From positions 106,377,988-106,441,987 of the forward strand of contig NC_080423.1 in assembly GCF_029873635.1 (NCBI RefSeq): 64,000 nt of DNA. The letters run 5' to 3'. This DNA comes from Malania oleifera. Lineage: Eukaryota; Streptophyta; Magnoliopsida; Santalales; Ximeniaceae. Position numbers and translations under genes: made by a program. Positions 45,344 to 57,341 of this stretch are shown piece by piece. Positions within the stretch are counted from its first letter, which is position 1; each line of letters starts with the position of its first letter. The notes beneath the pieces were generated by a model. It was not told the DNA's origin and made no database searches. It worked only from the letters and a program-made list of their open reading frames with translations.

Positions 45344-47667
45344 ATGGCAGCCCCTAAGTCTGGAACCGCACCCGTGGGAGCGAAAGAAGTTATCTTTCGA
45401 GGAAATGCTCCAAACCACGACCAAATAGCAGGAGTCTGTGTTAAATTACCCAGGAAGAATTCAGGAGGAATTCAGACCAAGGACGAGTGTTCCAGAGGGA
45501 GTACCCCAGAACGGAACCATCCTTAGACTTAATTGCGAGAAGGATCCCGCAGTTGCAATTGATAATTGGGCTATGGATATTAGATATCATATCCTTAGCA
45601 GAGGAATTGAATCTTGGTCAGTGGAGCAAGCATATAAATTTGCAGTAGCCACACTAAGAGGAAATGCTGGAGATTTTTGGGAAATACTTCAAAGGAACTC
45701 AGATGTGAGTACCATTATTATTAATACCATCAAAACTCCAGATGAAGTAATTGCTATCATAGCTGATTTCCTCAAACAGGAGTTTGTAGGATATTCTCTA
45801 GTTGATGGAGGGGACGAGCTAGTTAAGAAGTTTCTTTGTGAATACCAGTATTGGTATTACAAGCTCGGACCACAAGATCAAGCGTATGCAAAAGAAGTCT
45901 TCATCAATAAATTGCCTAGTAGTTGGCCAGAAGTGGTAAAACAAGCTGTTAAGCAGAGACTAGAGAGAGATACAGAAGTATCAGATACTCTCGGAGTCAG
46001 AGCAGAAATAGTAAGACAAATGATAAGACTTTATTGTATGCAGAGGCACATGTTTCAGGATATAAGAAACATGCCTTACATGAATTCAGACTGTTACGCC
46101 AAGATAAGTGAGGTAGCAGGAAGATATGGATGTAACCAGAGACCAACTAAATACTCAGAAAGAGTAAAAACTAATTGTGTAGATGGAGTTTGTCATAAGA
46201 AGACTAAAGGGCAGAAAAATCCAGAAAAGGGCTCTAGAAAAGGGAAGAGAAAAGGAAAATCCAGAAAAAAAAAGATATCTAAGACCGAGTAGGATAAGAG
46301 AAGATGTCAAGGAATCGTTCAAGAAGAAATATGGACTATGTCCTAAATGTCCACAAGGGAAATCTTTGGAAAATTGTGACTATTGTTGGTTTTGTGGCAA
46401 GAAGGGCCATAAGGCTAATAATTGTCCAGAAGCGGAGAAAAGGAAGGGTAGCCTCAAAAGAATTTTGATAGAGAACACTTCATAACTGCTTTATGAACCG
46501 ATTTGGAGTGAGGAGATAGACTCAGATGATGAGAGTGTTTATTCTATTTTCTCAGAATATTCTGAATCAGAAGAAGAAGAAGAAGAAGATTCAGGAGATG
46601 AATCTCCTTATGATCTCAAGTTAAGTCAGTTAAGACTAGCTATGATAAGAGCAGCACCAGAACTAGTTTCTCTAACAGGAGAAGAAGAAGAAGATCTAGT
46701 GCAGAATGCAGAAACTGAAATTCTTTCAGAAAGTAAAGATTGTCAGGAATGGAGGATGCCTCGAGCTAGTTGGGCCGAAGCATACCAGACCTCATGGATA
46801 CCTTATAAAGAGACAGTAAAGGTGATCGAGAAAGAGGTAACAGCGGAAGTATCCAGTATGGATGCTGGAACATTTATAGTTCCATTGTTAACCACACAAG
46901 AAGTTCAAAGAGCAATGGATAAAAGAGCAAGATATGTCCACTATAGAATCATCCAGGTTGGAATCGATCCCTTAGTAAGAAAAGGACAAGATCTTCCTAT
47001 CCTCATTGTAGTTATGGATGGAAGTATTGGAAATTTTGGTAGATCCTTGCTAGGAGGAGCAAGAGCTAACTTGCATTCAGGAGCAGCCTGGATAAAAGTT
47101 ATACCAGATTTACATGTTGACCTCCAAGATAAGAGTGTGGAGAAAACTCTACAGATTAGAGTTAATATGCGTGACTGGCAGAATATGTTAAAATGTAGTC
47201 CAAACAAGAGGTGCATTAAAATTATTGCCAGATTATATTTAAGGTTCTATAATACGGGGAAACCAGCCCTCAAAAGGGGAGTTAGTAGGTTCACTCAACT
47301 CTTCGAGACAAATCAAGCGGACTTAGTCAGAGGATTACAACCCGAAGTTGTGAATCCAAGAGCGCTAAGTTGGCCTCAGATTTGGGTAACCCCAAGAACA
47401 GAAGAAAGATTGAAAAATCTTTTGCCAGAGTCAGTAAGACGAGAGGCAAATAGATTAATCATCACAGAACCTCTAAGTGATTATACTCCTAGTAGAGCGA
47501 CTATATCTAGAGAAGAGGATATTTATTCAGAAATTATGTCAGAAGGATCTGGATCATCTGAATTAAGACCATCAAGCAGTAGAAGGGTAGTTGGTCAGAG
47601 AACCATAAGAATCCCTATCTATGCGGATGAAGAGGATCGGGAAGGTAGAATGTACAGTCCTTATTGA
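45344..47667 (+). pseudogene. Pararetroviral ORF1: capsid, zinc knuckle, movement protein; broken
   Basis: Starts around 45344; a frame change near 45430 leads to the capsid core (45438-46270), then a Lys/Arg-rich tail. A length change in the A run at about 46265-46274 shifts the frame again. The CX2CX4HX4C zinc knuckle is at 46384-46425. A TAA at 46483-46485 is followed in the same frame by an acidic Glu/Ser stretch (46530-46600) and then a 30K-type movement-protein-like region (about 46860-47400) to TGA at 47667. Capsid packages the genome; the movement protein would widen plasmodesmata. Breaks: at least two frameshifts and one stop. Confidence 0.75.
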
Positions 47668-49509
47668 CACTGGGTGTACATGGTCTAGTACTAGGATTAG
47701 ATTTCCAGAAGTGACTTGGGAATCAGAAAAATTTAAAGTTATAATCGGCGACGGTACTACTCTCCATATAGGAGAAGTTGCCAGAAATGTTAAAATCCGG
47801 ATGAATGGCAAAGAATATAAGGAGCAAATTCTTGGCCTAATTCCAGAACTACCAAACGATTTCCTTTTAGGAAGCATATTCCTTAAGAGATATCAGCCGT
47901 TTACGATATTCTCAGAAGGGATTATCCTAGATAATCATTTTATTCCGAAACTCTCAGAAACTACTGTAAAGAATTACAGATTAGTAGAAGAAGAGAAATC
48001 TAATTATCAAGAGAAACTTGATAACTGGAAGGACTTGATATCAGAAAGTATTCTAAAAGTAAATCAGTTGTCCGAAGAAGAAAAAAGTAATCTTGAAAAA
48101 ATCAAGAAGATGCTTTCAGAAAATTGGTTAGAGAATCCGCAAGCATTGTGGCAAAAAGCCATGTCAGAAGTTGATATTGTGCTTAAAAATCCCGATACAG
48201 TTATCAGAAGTAAAGGGATTAATTATCCAAATAAAATGATAAAAGAATTTGAGAAGCAAATTCCAGAATTGTTAAATTTGGGACTCATTAGGCACAGTAC
48301 GAGTAAGCACAAGAGTGCAGCATTCATGGTAACAAATCATGCCGAGTAAGTACGAGGAAAAGCCAGAATGGTTATTGATTATAGAGATCTGAATAGAAAA
48401 ACAAGAAATGATGGGTATAATTTACCTAATCAGGAATCTCTTAGAAATAGAATAAGAAGGGAGAAACCCTCAGTTTATTCTAAATTCGACCTCAAATCAG
48501 GGTACGGGCAGATAAAGGTCAAAGAGAGAGCAGTAGTTCTTACAGCCTTCACAACGCCCATTGGACTTTTTGAATGGCTAGTAATGTCATTTGGACTGAA
48601 GAATGCCCCAGGCATTTTCCAAAGAAGAATGGACAGAGCGTTTGGAGGAATGACTGGATTTGTTGCAGTTTACATCGATGATGTTTTAGTATTTAGTAAA
48701 AATACTAAGGATCATCTTAACATTTGAGGCAGGTGGCACAAGTGTTCAGAAAAGAAGGAATAGTTCTTTCACAAATAAAAACCATTTGGATGCAACCTCA
48801 GATAGAATTTTTAGGTTTAAAAATTCGAGGTAATGAAGAAGAGCTTCAACCACATATAGCAGAAAGGCTACATAAATTTCCTGATGAATTCACAGATAGA
48901 AGGCAGTGTCAATGCTTTCTAGGAGTATCGAATTACATTAGAAAATTCATAAAGAATTTGACAGAAAAGGCAGCACAAATTTAGAAAAAGGTTTCAGTAA
49001 AGAATCCCTAGAATTGGACTTCAGAGGATACTGAAGTGATTAAGGCCTTAAAAAAGGAAGCCAGAAATTTACCAAAATTAGAATATCCAGACGGAACAAA
49101 ATTAGTTATAATTTTGGAAACCGATGCTTCAGACAGAGCATGGGGGTGTGTTTTAAAGATCAATAAGATCGATAAAACAAAATATCTCAGCAGATACTGG
49201 AGTGAATGTTTTAATGGAGCAGAACTTAATTACCCAGTTCATGAAAAAGAATTATTGGCAGTTCTTAAAGGAATTAGGGCCAATGAACTTTTCTTGGGTA
49301 AACCATTTATCGTTAGAATAGATAGTTCCTATGTAAAGCATTTCATGGGAATTAAATTAAAACGATGCACTCAAACAAGATTGGTTAGGTGGAGGAATGA
49401 ATTACAATATTATTCTTTTAATGTAGAATATATTAAGGGAAAAGATAATATTATTACTGATACTCTAACCAAATACTTAAATTCTTGCAGAAAAGATGGC
49501 GAGCATTAG
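47621..49509 (+). pseudogene. Pararetroviral ORF2: aspartic protease, reverse transcriptase, RNase H; broken
   Basis: ATG at 47621 overlaps ORF1 by 47 bases in another frame, probably an original feature. The protease active site DTG is at 47666-47674. A TAA at 48347-48349 interrupts the RT before its first conserved block. RT has FDLKSGYGQIKV, FEWLVMSFGLKNAP and YIDD at 48671-48682. A frameshift near 48722 follows, then two TAG codons (48982-48984 and near 49009). RNase H (ETDASD, HEKELLAV, RIDSSYVKHF, KGKDNIITD) runs from 49105 to a stop at 49509. Otherwise the domains are complete. Confidence 0.85.
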
Positions 49510-50890
49510 CAGCAGCAGTAGCAACCATATCAGATGCCCAATTTGTCAAGAAAGGGATAAGGTGGCAGATTGCCCAATTGCCAGATTTGTTGACAAACAA
49601 AGGCAATTAACTTTCAAATCCAAAAAGGAAGAAGAAAGTAGCAAAACTGTTTCTCAGAAAAGAGGACGCCCAGTTCCAGTTCAGGAACAGATGAAGAGAG
49701 GAAGTTCATCTAGGAGGGATGAGAGACATAGTAATAAAAGCCACATTCAGTGCTTTGTTTGTAACCAGTTCGGTCACTACAGCACTCAGTGTACCCAGAA
49801 TCCTAGATCCAGGAAAGGGAGAGGAGAAAAAATACAGAAAAATGAAGAGATCATAATCAATAGAAGTTTTCCAGAAACCAGAAAGGATAAGGAAACAGCA
49901 GAAGTCGAAGTAATCGATATTGATTTGGTTCTTGAAGATTTTCTATTAAGAACTCCAGAAATCTCAAAAAGAAAAAGGGCTTTGCTAGAAGGGATGATTA
50001 ATAATCCAGTAACTCTAGCAAGTACACCTTTTTCACTCTATCTTCGGGAAATAGTAGAAATTTTGGAAGAATTTGAATCCATTATTTCAGAATATTTCAT
50101 AGTCATTAATAGGGAAAGTACATCCAAACTCATTCACCAGTAGATTAAGCTTAAGGTGGAAATGGACATTCAGCTTAAAAAATACAATTTCACTACCAGA
50201 GCGATAGTGGGTATTTTAGAATATCCTGAATTGAAGTAGTTTTGGATGAAGAGTGGACTGTGTATTCCGAAGCTACACATTCCCAAAAGCATTAAACCAG
50301 AGCTTCTTATTACAGCTCAGAAGGCTTTGAGGACGGGAGAAATCTAGTTTTTTGCTTTCAGTAAAACAGGGCAGGCTTTCAACTTTCTACTAGCCATGGT
50401 GAAATATGTGCTAAATTTCACCCATCCATGACGGATTTGGTGGACAGCTTATATCGAACCAGTTGAGTTGAAAACAAGAAAAGTCTTGTTCTGGAATCTT
50501 TTTCCAGAAAATTGGAAAGAAGGAACCGTTTCAGATTTTTATGAAGAGCAACCAGATTGGGAGGATTTTCAGAAGCATAGAAAATTCTATGATTTGGTCC
50601 AAAATCTTTAGGGAATTTATTTGTTAGAAGCCAGGATAGCATCAAACTGTATTTTCTTCTCAAATCATGAAATTTTGATTTCCATTGAAGGAAAGTTTCC
50701 CCAAAATTTTGAGAAAACTAGTTTAGCAGAATTTGCGATTAATGCAAGAAATGTAATTAATCAGATGAAAGATTGGGAGTAGCATCTTCCTTCAACGCAA
50801 GCCATGAAGAGTGATTTGCAAATAGTTTTGGCAGAGCTGTCAAAAAAGGAGCACGATGAAGAAATCATTAGTGCCCTAAAAGATCTCTAA
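49496..50890 (+). pseudogene. Pararetroviral ORF3 (transactivator position) with zinc knuckle; broken
   Basis: ATG at 49496 overlaps the end of ORF2 by 14 bases. The first 215 codons are open, with CPIC...DCP near the start, a basic stretch, and a CX2CX4HX4C knuckle at 49751-49792. The same frame then continues to about 50890 with several stops (from 50141 on). Position and size match the transactivator/inclusion-body ORF of caulimoviruses, but I cannot confirm homology by eye. The zinc knuckle in this position is notable. Confidence 0.6.
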
Positions 50891-51278
50891 AGAAGGACGA
50901 GATCTTTGCTAAGTGTATAGATCAAATGATAGTCCAGAAGATCATCATATCCCAAACCAGACTGAGCGGGCTACTCAAGAAGGTCATATCCAGACACCTG
51001 TCCAAAAACATGTCATATCCCAAGCCTCACCAAAAGGACGATTCGTCGGGTCATATCCAATGTATTTAGTCAAAAGTAGTTTTATTAAAGCTATTTGCCT
51101 TATTTAAAGTTGTGTCGATATTTTGTTTTGTTTTGAAAGGATGAGTCAGCTAGTTATGTGCTATCCTCCTCTTTTATTAAAGTTATTTTTATGTCAAAGT
51201 AGGCTTTTGCTTTTACTTTTGTCAGGCATCTGCTTTTGAGAAAGCGAGTTTATGCTTATCCATTAGCGATGACTTGTC

Positions 51279-51544
51279 TATTTAAGGGAACTCTGACCCT
51301 TATGTTCGGATAGGGAAAATTAGAAAAGATTAATACAAGTTATTCAGTTCAAGAAATATCTCGCTTTGAATCTCTCTTTCTATTCCAAACACTAGAGTGT
51401 GACGGTTGAAGTTCTAAGGAAGCTCGTCGGAAGGAGAGCTCGTAGAGGTTCTGCATAGACACCAAGCATACTAGTGGGAAACGAAAGATTACCTGTTTCA
51501 GCTTCGAACAGGATTGCAGAGAGAAATCAAGAAGAGGTAATAAA
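51279..51544 (+). promoter_or_regulatory. Pararetroviral promoter TATA and poly(A) signal
   Basis: TATTTAAG at 51279-51286, within TCTATTTAAGGGAA, fits a pregenomic RNA promoter; the start would be near 51310. AATAAA at 51539-51544 is about 230 bases downstream, as in caulimoviruses, where the signal lies in the terminal redundancy. What follows to about 51780 would be the leader. Confidence 0.5.
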
Positions 51545-51789
51545 CTTGTTATTAATTAATTTTCCTTTCCCCTTTGTCACTCTAATCTCAGTTTTTGAGT
51601 CCAGTAAGGATTTGAGAGAAATTGGTACATCCAAAAGCTCACTACTATTGAGTGTTTATTTTTTAATTGATTGGAATTTCGAATCCAATAGGAGCTAATT
51701 CATTTCTTATCGTTTAATCTTTACGCTCTTCCTACTATTCGAACCTCATACTTGCAAAACTGAAATTCCAAAACTATAGCCATAACAAT

Positions 51790-52330
51790 GTATTTTGAGG
51801 GACATTGTTTTTGAATTTTGACAAAGTGTAATAGTTAACCATTACAAAGTTACCCTCTAACATACACCTAAATAAATAAAAAATACATTTACATTATGAT
51901 AAACTAATAAAAGAAAAAATGCTTACGATTCCTTGTAAAGCTCAGAAAATATTATAAAAAGAAAAATATAGAAAAGTCCACATTTCCATGTTTAGTTATC
52001 AAGGAAAGAAGGAAAAAAATAAAATATATATATATCAAATTAATGAACAAAATTTTAATTTTATATATTGTTAATATTTAGTTTTTATTAATTTTCAATC
52101 ATATTAAAATGCATTTTTATTTATTTTTTTATAAATAGAGAAGAAAAACATAAAGAAAAATGAATTTCCACCTTATTTCATTTTCTATCATTTTTCCTAG
52201 AAAAACTTTTTGATCTTAATGGGCATGAAGTAATTTCATTACGAAGATTCATAACCCACCAAAAAAAAAAGTATTATATTAAACTTGGAAGAACATAATT
52301 TGACCTAATATCTGCCAACAAGGGTCTAGA

Positions 52331-52370
<40 letters not shown>

Positions 52371-53180
52371 GAAGTGAAAATTGGGAGCAAAATCAATCAT
52401 GGAATCAAAATACAGCTGCAGAGGAAGGTGAAAGGTCATTTCCAAGAGTTCTAATGTAATGTGTTTGATGCTAATTAGTAGGGAATCAGATCAAACTACT
52501 TTTTCAGTGAAGGGAAACAGTGGGGTTTGCATAAAATTGAAGTGGGCTTGTCATATCAAACCAAACATTCACTTCTATGCTCTGCCTCTTTAGTCTTTTT
52601 CCCACTAATTACTCTTCACTAAGATCTTTGTTTATGTGTGCATTTAGTAGTGAGATTCTATCCTTTACTTGAGAAAAAAGAAAAAAATTTCTCTGCTACA
52701 TAATATAAGATTGTAAATTTCATATCCTATGGAACCTCTACTCTTTCACTTAGCCACTTAGGATTGAATCTAATTTATTGCCATTATTGTTGTTTTATTT
52801 TTAATTTTTTAAAAGATCGTATTTGTTTCATGTTATCAAGGAAACCCACTTAACACTCATCTAAATTACTCTAATTTCTCTCAAGATTCATCCCAATCTT
52901 ATTCAAATAAATGAGATTTGATCATCTAAGACTCAAGGCTTACTATTTTCTTTAACTTATTGAAATCCATATTAAAACTTACTTTTATGGGTATGCTAAA
53001 GAACACTTCAAAATTATTTTAGTTGCTAAATTTAGACATATTGAATTGTTAAAGCCTTAGAATATAAGTATAAAAATTAAGAATAAACATTAAGTATAAG
53101 TGAAATGGATTAGTGCAACCAATCTATATCCTCATTTCCAATTAGCAAGTTTTTTTTTTTTTTTTTTAAATCATCTTAAA
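51790..53180. other. AT-rich intergenic stretch, no gene seen
   Basis: Contains a TG/AG dinucleotide run at 52331-52370 and homopolymer tracts. No supported gene. Confidence 0.5.
52331..52370. repeat. Compound microsatellite (TG)n(AG)n
   Basis: About eleven TG units directly followed by about nine AG/GA units. Confidence 0.95.
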
Positions 53181-53187
53181 TTTTGAG

Positions 53188-53335
53188 ACTGAATTTTGAC
53201 ACAATGATAAGGGTACTACATCCGAACTTGAAAGTTACAAGTATAGAATCATAAAAACAATTTCTCCAAACATGAGGGTAAGATTACTCTTTTAGACTCC
53301 TGATGACCGAGAGCCCTAGGCATCAAGTGTTATAT
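53188..53335 (+). repeat. Degenerate tRNA-derived SINE (Au-like)
   Basis: GACACAATGATAAGGGTACTAC corresponds to a pol III box A region, and AGTTACAAGTATAGAATCAT to a decayed box B. CTCCAAACATGAGGGTAAGATTAC and the following CCCTAGGCA match the usual body of Au-type plant SINEs. It is preceded by a T tract. Not expected to be active. Confidence 0.55.
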
Positions 53336-53339
53336 TTAC

Positions 53340-55220
53340 ATACACTCTTAATCATCTCTACTATTGATTAACATTCTTGAATAGATCCACAATTAAAAAA
53401 TAAATGTTCAAATAATGGATGAATTTGTAATTGAAAATAATTAATACATAACAAGATGCATATGTTTATTTAACAAATGTAAATACTTTTTAATTTTAAA
53501 TTCTATTGATGCCCAAAAACTTTTAAAATATTACTCTATTGGGTGATTAAACGCTTTAAGCATGAGACTTTTGTCGTAAAGGCTTAAAGTTATTACAAGA
53601 CTAATGAAACTTCCAATGAATGGAAAAAATATTGTTTAAAATTTTCAACCATTAAGCTAATTATTCTTCAATGTAATTATACAAATCTTTTAAATTATTT
53701 TTTGAATCTCACTCAAACTCTTGAAAGGATTGGGATAATCATCGTCATCGCACTTTTACTTAATTTGACAAAATTTCATTTGTCGTTACACTACCCTAAT
53801 TAGAAAACACTAATTAAACTAAGATGCATAGACAACCCATCAAAATTTCACATGGGAGGAAGAAAAGTAAGTGCAAGAAGAATAAATTTGATTAAAATAG
53901 TTTAAAGAAGGATTTCTAATCATATCACAATTGGAAATTTTAATTAATCTAATATGGTTGGACCATACTCACTTCATTGTGATTTGAAACTATCTTCTCA
54001 AATGGACCCTACAACTGATTTAGAAAGCCCTAAAATTAGAGTATGATATTTGAAGTTGTAATCTTTGGCTATGTCCTCCAATGGGATGTGGACAGCTGTC
54101 TGGTTGGAAGTGATGTTGAAAGCTGAAAAGAACTGAAACCTTCCTCTCCTTCTTTTCAGGGTTTAAAGAGCCAAAAAGAAAAAAAGGGAAGAGTGGTGGT
54201 GTGATGTGACAAAAAGGGATCATACAAGTGGAGCAATCTGGGACGTTGGAATCCAATTCCTGTGTTTGGAGGGAAAAGATAAGAGTTCCATGATTGGGTC
54301 ATGTGAAAGGGTAGATTCCTGGGAAAGAGCTGTTCTGTACTTTGTTTGGCCAAAATAAAATAATGCAGTTGCTGCAATTGGTTGGAATTTTAGGGCACTG
54401 TGGCCTAAAGCAAGAGTCCCTCCCCACCACAAGACAACAATGCAAGAAAGCAGATTTTTCTTTTTAGATTTTGAGTAAAGATTTTAAATTTTAGATTTAA
54501 ATCTGTGCAGTTTTAAGTACAATGTAATATAATTTTATATTATATTTAAATTTATATAAAATTTTAAAAAATATTAAAAAAAATATTAAAGAATTTCTAT
54601 TTTCATATCGAGTTATCAAGGAAAGTGAAAAAATAAATAAAAAATACGTTAAATCTATGAATGAAAATACGTTAAATCTTTAATCCAAACAAAACCTAAA
54701 ATTAAAATTTTTCCCCAACACAAGATTAGAAAAAAACTTTCGAACTCCAAAACTCAAGTAAAATAAAGTGAAGTGCTGATATATAATTTATTTACCTTGT
54801 AATTAAAACACAGTTCAGTTCCTAAATTTGAATTTAAATTTATAAAAATTTGAACAAAATTTAATATTAAATTATATTAAATTTACACTAAATTCCCACA
54901 TTCAAATTTAAATATAAAAATTTCAAACACTATCTTACTATATAAAAATTTCAAGGTTAATGCTACGTGTAAACACTAAAACTCACTCTGGACCTCTCGT
55001 TTTAATGGTGCGAAATGAGCCACTCGAGTCGAGGCTAAAGAGATATGGATTTGACATACATGAGTACGTATGTTGACTTGCTCTGTTTTTGGAAGTTTAA
55101 ATTTATGATAGAGGATGAGCTCAACAGGCTGCTCCCTCTGGAAGTGGCTGGTTTCAATTCATGGGTGGCAGTGCATGACGAGGTGAGATGACTGGCAACA
55201 AGGAAAGAGACATGTGAGCT
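53340..55220. other. Intergenic stretch, mostly AT-rich
   Basis: 54020-54430 is of more even composition than its surroundings, but frames on both strands are short and none matches a known family. 54480-54950 holds degenerate ATTTAAAT-type repeat sequence like 43980-44340. Nothing else is supported. Confidence 0.45.
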
Positions 55221-55224
55221 AGCT

Positions 55225-55260
55225 AGGGTTAGGGTTAGGGTTAGGGTTAGGGTTAGGGTT
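55225..55260. repeat. Interstitial (AGGGTT)6 tract
   Basis: Six exact hexamer units. The usual plant telomere repeat is the heptamer TTTAGGG, so this is the TTAGGG-type hexamer. It is short and embedded in ordinary DNA. Confidence 0.9.
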
Positions 55261-55269
55261 AAGGTCAGG

Positions 55270-56640
55270 GATGAACCCCACAATGTGTATCCACACATTC
55301 GTCACCCATTTTGGATCTTTCACCCCGTCGTTACTGCACACCCATTACACTTGCATCAACATCATCGAGGCCCTGGCTCGCACAGCCACGGGGAACTGTT
55401 GACTTTTGCTTCACACCCACACCCACACCTCTCCTACTTGTAGATTTGCTCAATGCTTTAAGGAATGTTTGGTCATTTTCTTTTTCTTTTTTTTTTAAAA
55501 AAAAGCTTTAAATAATCACTGAAATTATATATATATATATACACACATAAATAAATAAATATTTATCCCACTTGGCCGCAAGTGGGAACGCCAGCTCTGA
55601 CTGAAATTGGAGACAAAATATTCTAGGTTCTATAATAAGTTGGCCATTATTTTTGTTAAAAAAAAATTGTTTATTCCTGTGTTCCTGCTAAAATTTCAAA
55701 ACAAAAAAAAAAACTAAATTAAAAAAAAAATTCTGATTTAATTAATTATATACATTTTTACTGGCCCCTCCGCTAATGTTTTTTTTTTTTTTCATATTTA
55801 TTTTTATGTCAAGTGACCTAAACCAGCACAAAACATATAAAAATGAACATAGGAACAATTGCAATCTATGTAAAACATAAAAAGCAAAAGCATAAAATAT
55901 TACACCCTATTAAAATTCATATAAGCCTAGCAACTTCAAATCTAAAGCCCTAATTGATCCACATTCCCCGCATAGGATAATGACTTCTCTTGGGTTTTAA
56001 GCAGACAAGAATCAAACATAAGCACCTTTGCTCTTCTAGAAATTGTATTTCACAAAGTTAGGCCAGCTTTGAGGGTAGCCAGGAGGTCCTGTTTTGACTT
56101 GAAAAGAAGAAAAAGGTGAACAGCTTGGAGAGTTCATTTATAATTGGTGGGTGTGGGGCAGTCCTATTCATTCATCTTTATCAACTACAGGATACATGGG
56201 TACACGTACAATATTCAATATTTCAGAGGTAATCCAGCTTTGGACTTTGTTCCATCATTTCACTCCACGTGGAAGCCTTATCTTCTAATTAATATTTTCC
56301 CACCATCCAACATCATTTCCTTGTTTCATTCCTCCATGTTCTTGTGTACACTTTGCGGCAGTTAATGTATATATTCTTTTTCAAATAACAGATTCCCTAA
56401 TTGTTTTATTTAATTCGTACGAAAATAATTTATGAATAGGGTAAAGGGCTCTAGATCTATTTTTTTATTCTAATTGTGGAGCTAGGTACATATCGTTCAA
56501 TATTCCTACATCAGCACCTATTCACTGTCGGCTGATGCAAATCTTAAAGTGAAAGAAATTGTAATAGAATTCAAAATAACAAAAACAATAATAATATGAG
56601 GTGAATCTAAGTGGATCGCAAAAATTTAAATAAAGTAATA
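55270..56640. other. AT-rich intergenic stretch, no gene seen
   Basis: T and A tracts (55485-55504, 55660-55790) and a short (AT)n run near 55528. ORFs of 66-73 codons here have no recognisable similarity. Confidence 0.45.
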
Positions 56641-56649
56641 TGTATATGT

Positions 56650-56760
56650 GATGTGTTTTGCTCAAGTGGTAAGGATAAAGTTAGACTTTAGTAATTCTTA
56701 GGTCTCAGATTTGATTCTCCACTTGTGGTTTGCCTAGTGAATACTAAGCATGAGTCAATA
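56650..56760 (+). repeat. Degenerate tRNA-derived SINE fragment
   Basis: TTGCTCAAGTGGTAAGGATA resembles pol III box A, and TAGGTCTCAGATTTGATTCTC resembles box B (GGTTCGANTCC), about 35 bases apart, followed by CCACTTGTGGTTTGCCTAGTG. This is the layout of a tRNA-derived SINE head. It is too diverged to name the family. Confidence 0.5.
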
Positions 56761-56769
56761 GGCAAATGA

Positions 56770-57291
56770 TAATATTTTACTTTATCTTGTGCTTTTGGTA
56801 TTACTGGGATGGGTCCAAAGGACTAGCCCAAGTTGAAGTTTCGGGTCATCAAAATATAAATATATTATCTCACACAAAAGAAAGTGCATATTTAATACTA
56901 AAAGGAATATTTAGACTTTTGGACAACAAAGTTCAATATCTAAAGAACTGAATTTTGCAAACTGCAAAACCTTTTCACAATGTAATGTTTCACTAAAAGG
57001 TTCCATTTCAGTATGTTACTGTTTTTGAATATTTAGGAAGAGAAGGAAAAAAGGAGTGAAATGGGTCAAAAAATTTGTGTAGTAATGTTCTTTCATAGCA
57101 TCCACCTGTCCTACAGAAAACCTTGCAAACAATTGTTTATACTATATTATAACTATAATAGTCCCTTATGCGTTGCGATGCATAATCTGCAGTCTTTAAT
57201 GATTTTCTAAACCAAAAACCTCCACTACAGTAAGGAAGCAGATGGAGCTAGAAGGGGATGGAGATCATATATATAATACAAAGGTCTATAT

Positions 57292-57341
<50 letters not shown>

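Larger units (their letters stand above)
44463..51780 (+). mobile_element. Endogenous pararetrovirus (Caulimoviridae), near genome length, degenerate
   Basis: From a tRNA-Met primer site at 44463, the order is a coiled-coil ORF, capsid protein with zinc knuckle, movement-protein-like region, aspartic protease, reverse transcriptase, RNase H, an ORF in the transactivator position, a TATA-like promoter and a poly(A) signal. There is no integrase and there are no LTRs. Capsid before movement protein in one ORF, followed by a separate protease-RT-RNase H ORF, fits the cavemovirus/solendovirus plan better than badnavirus or petuvirus. The copy is about 7.3 kb, linear and opened at the primer site. 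Multiple stops and frameshifts are listed with each ORF. The 3' limit near 51780 is an estimate. Confidence 0.88.

Noticed and set aside
46941-47216. 91-codon frame on - inside the pararetrovirus
   Set aside because: Shadow of ORF1; no viral minus-strand gene is expected.
55035-55298. 87-codon frame on - containing LTLTLT repeats
   Set aside because: It is the translated TTAGGG-type tract and has no other support.
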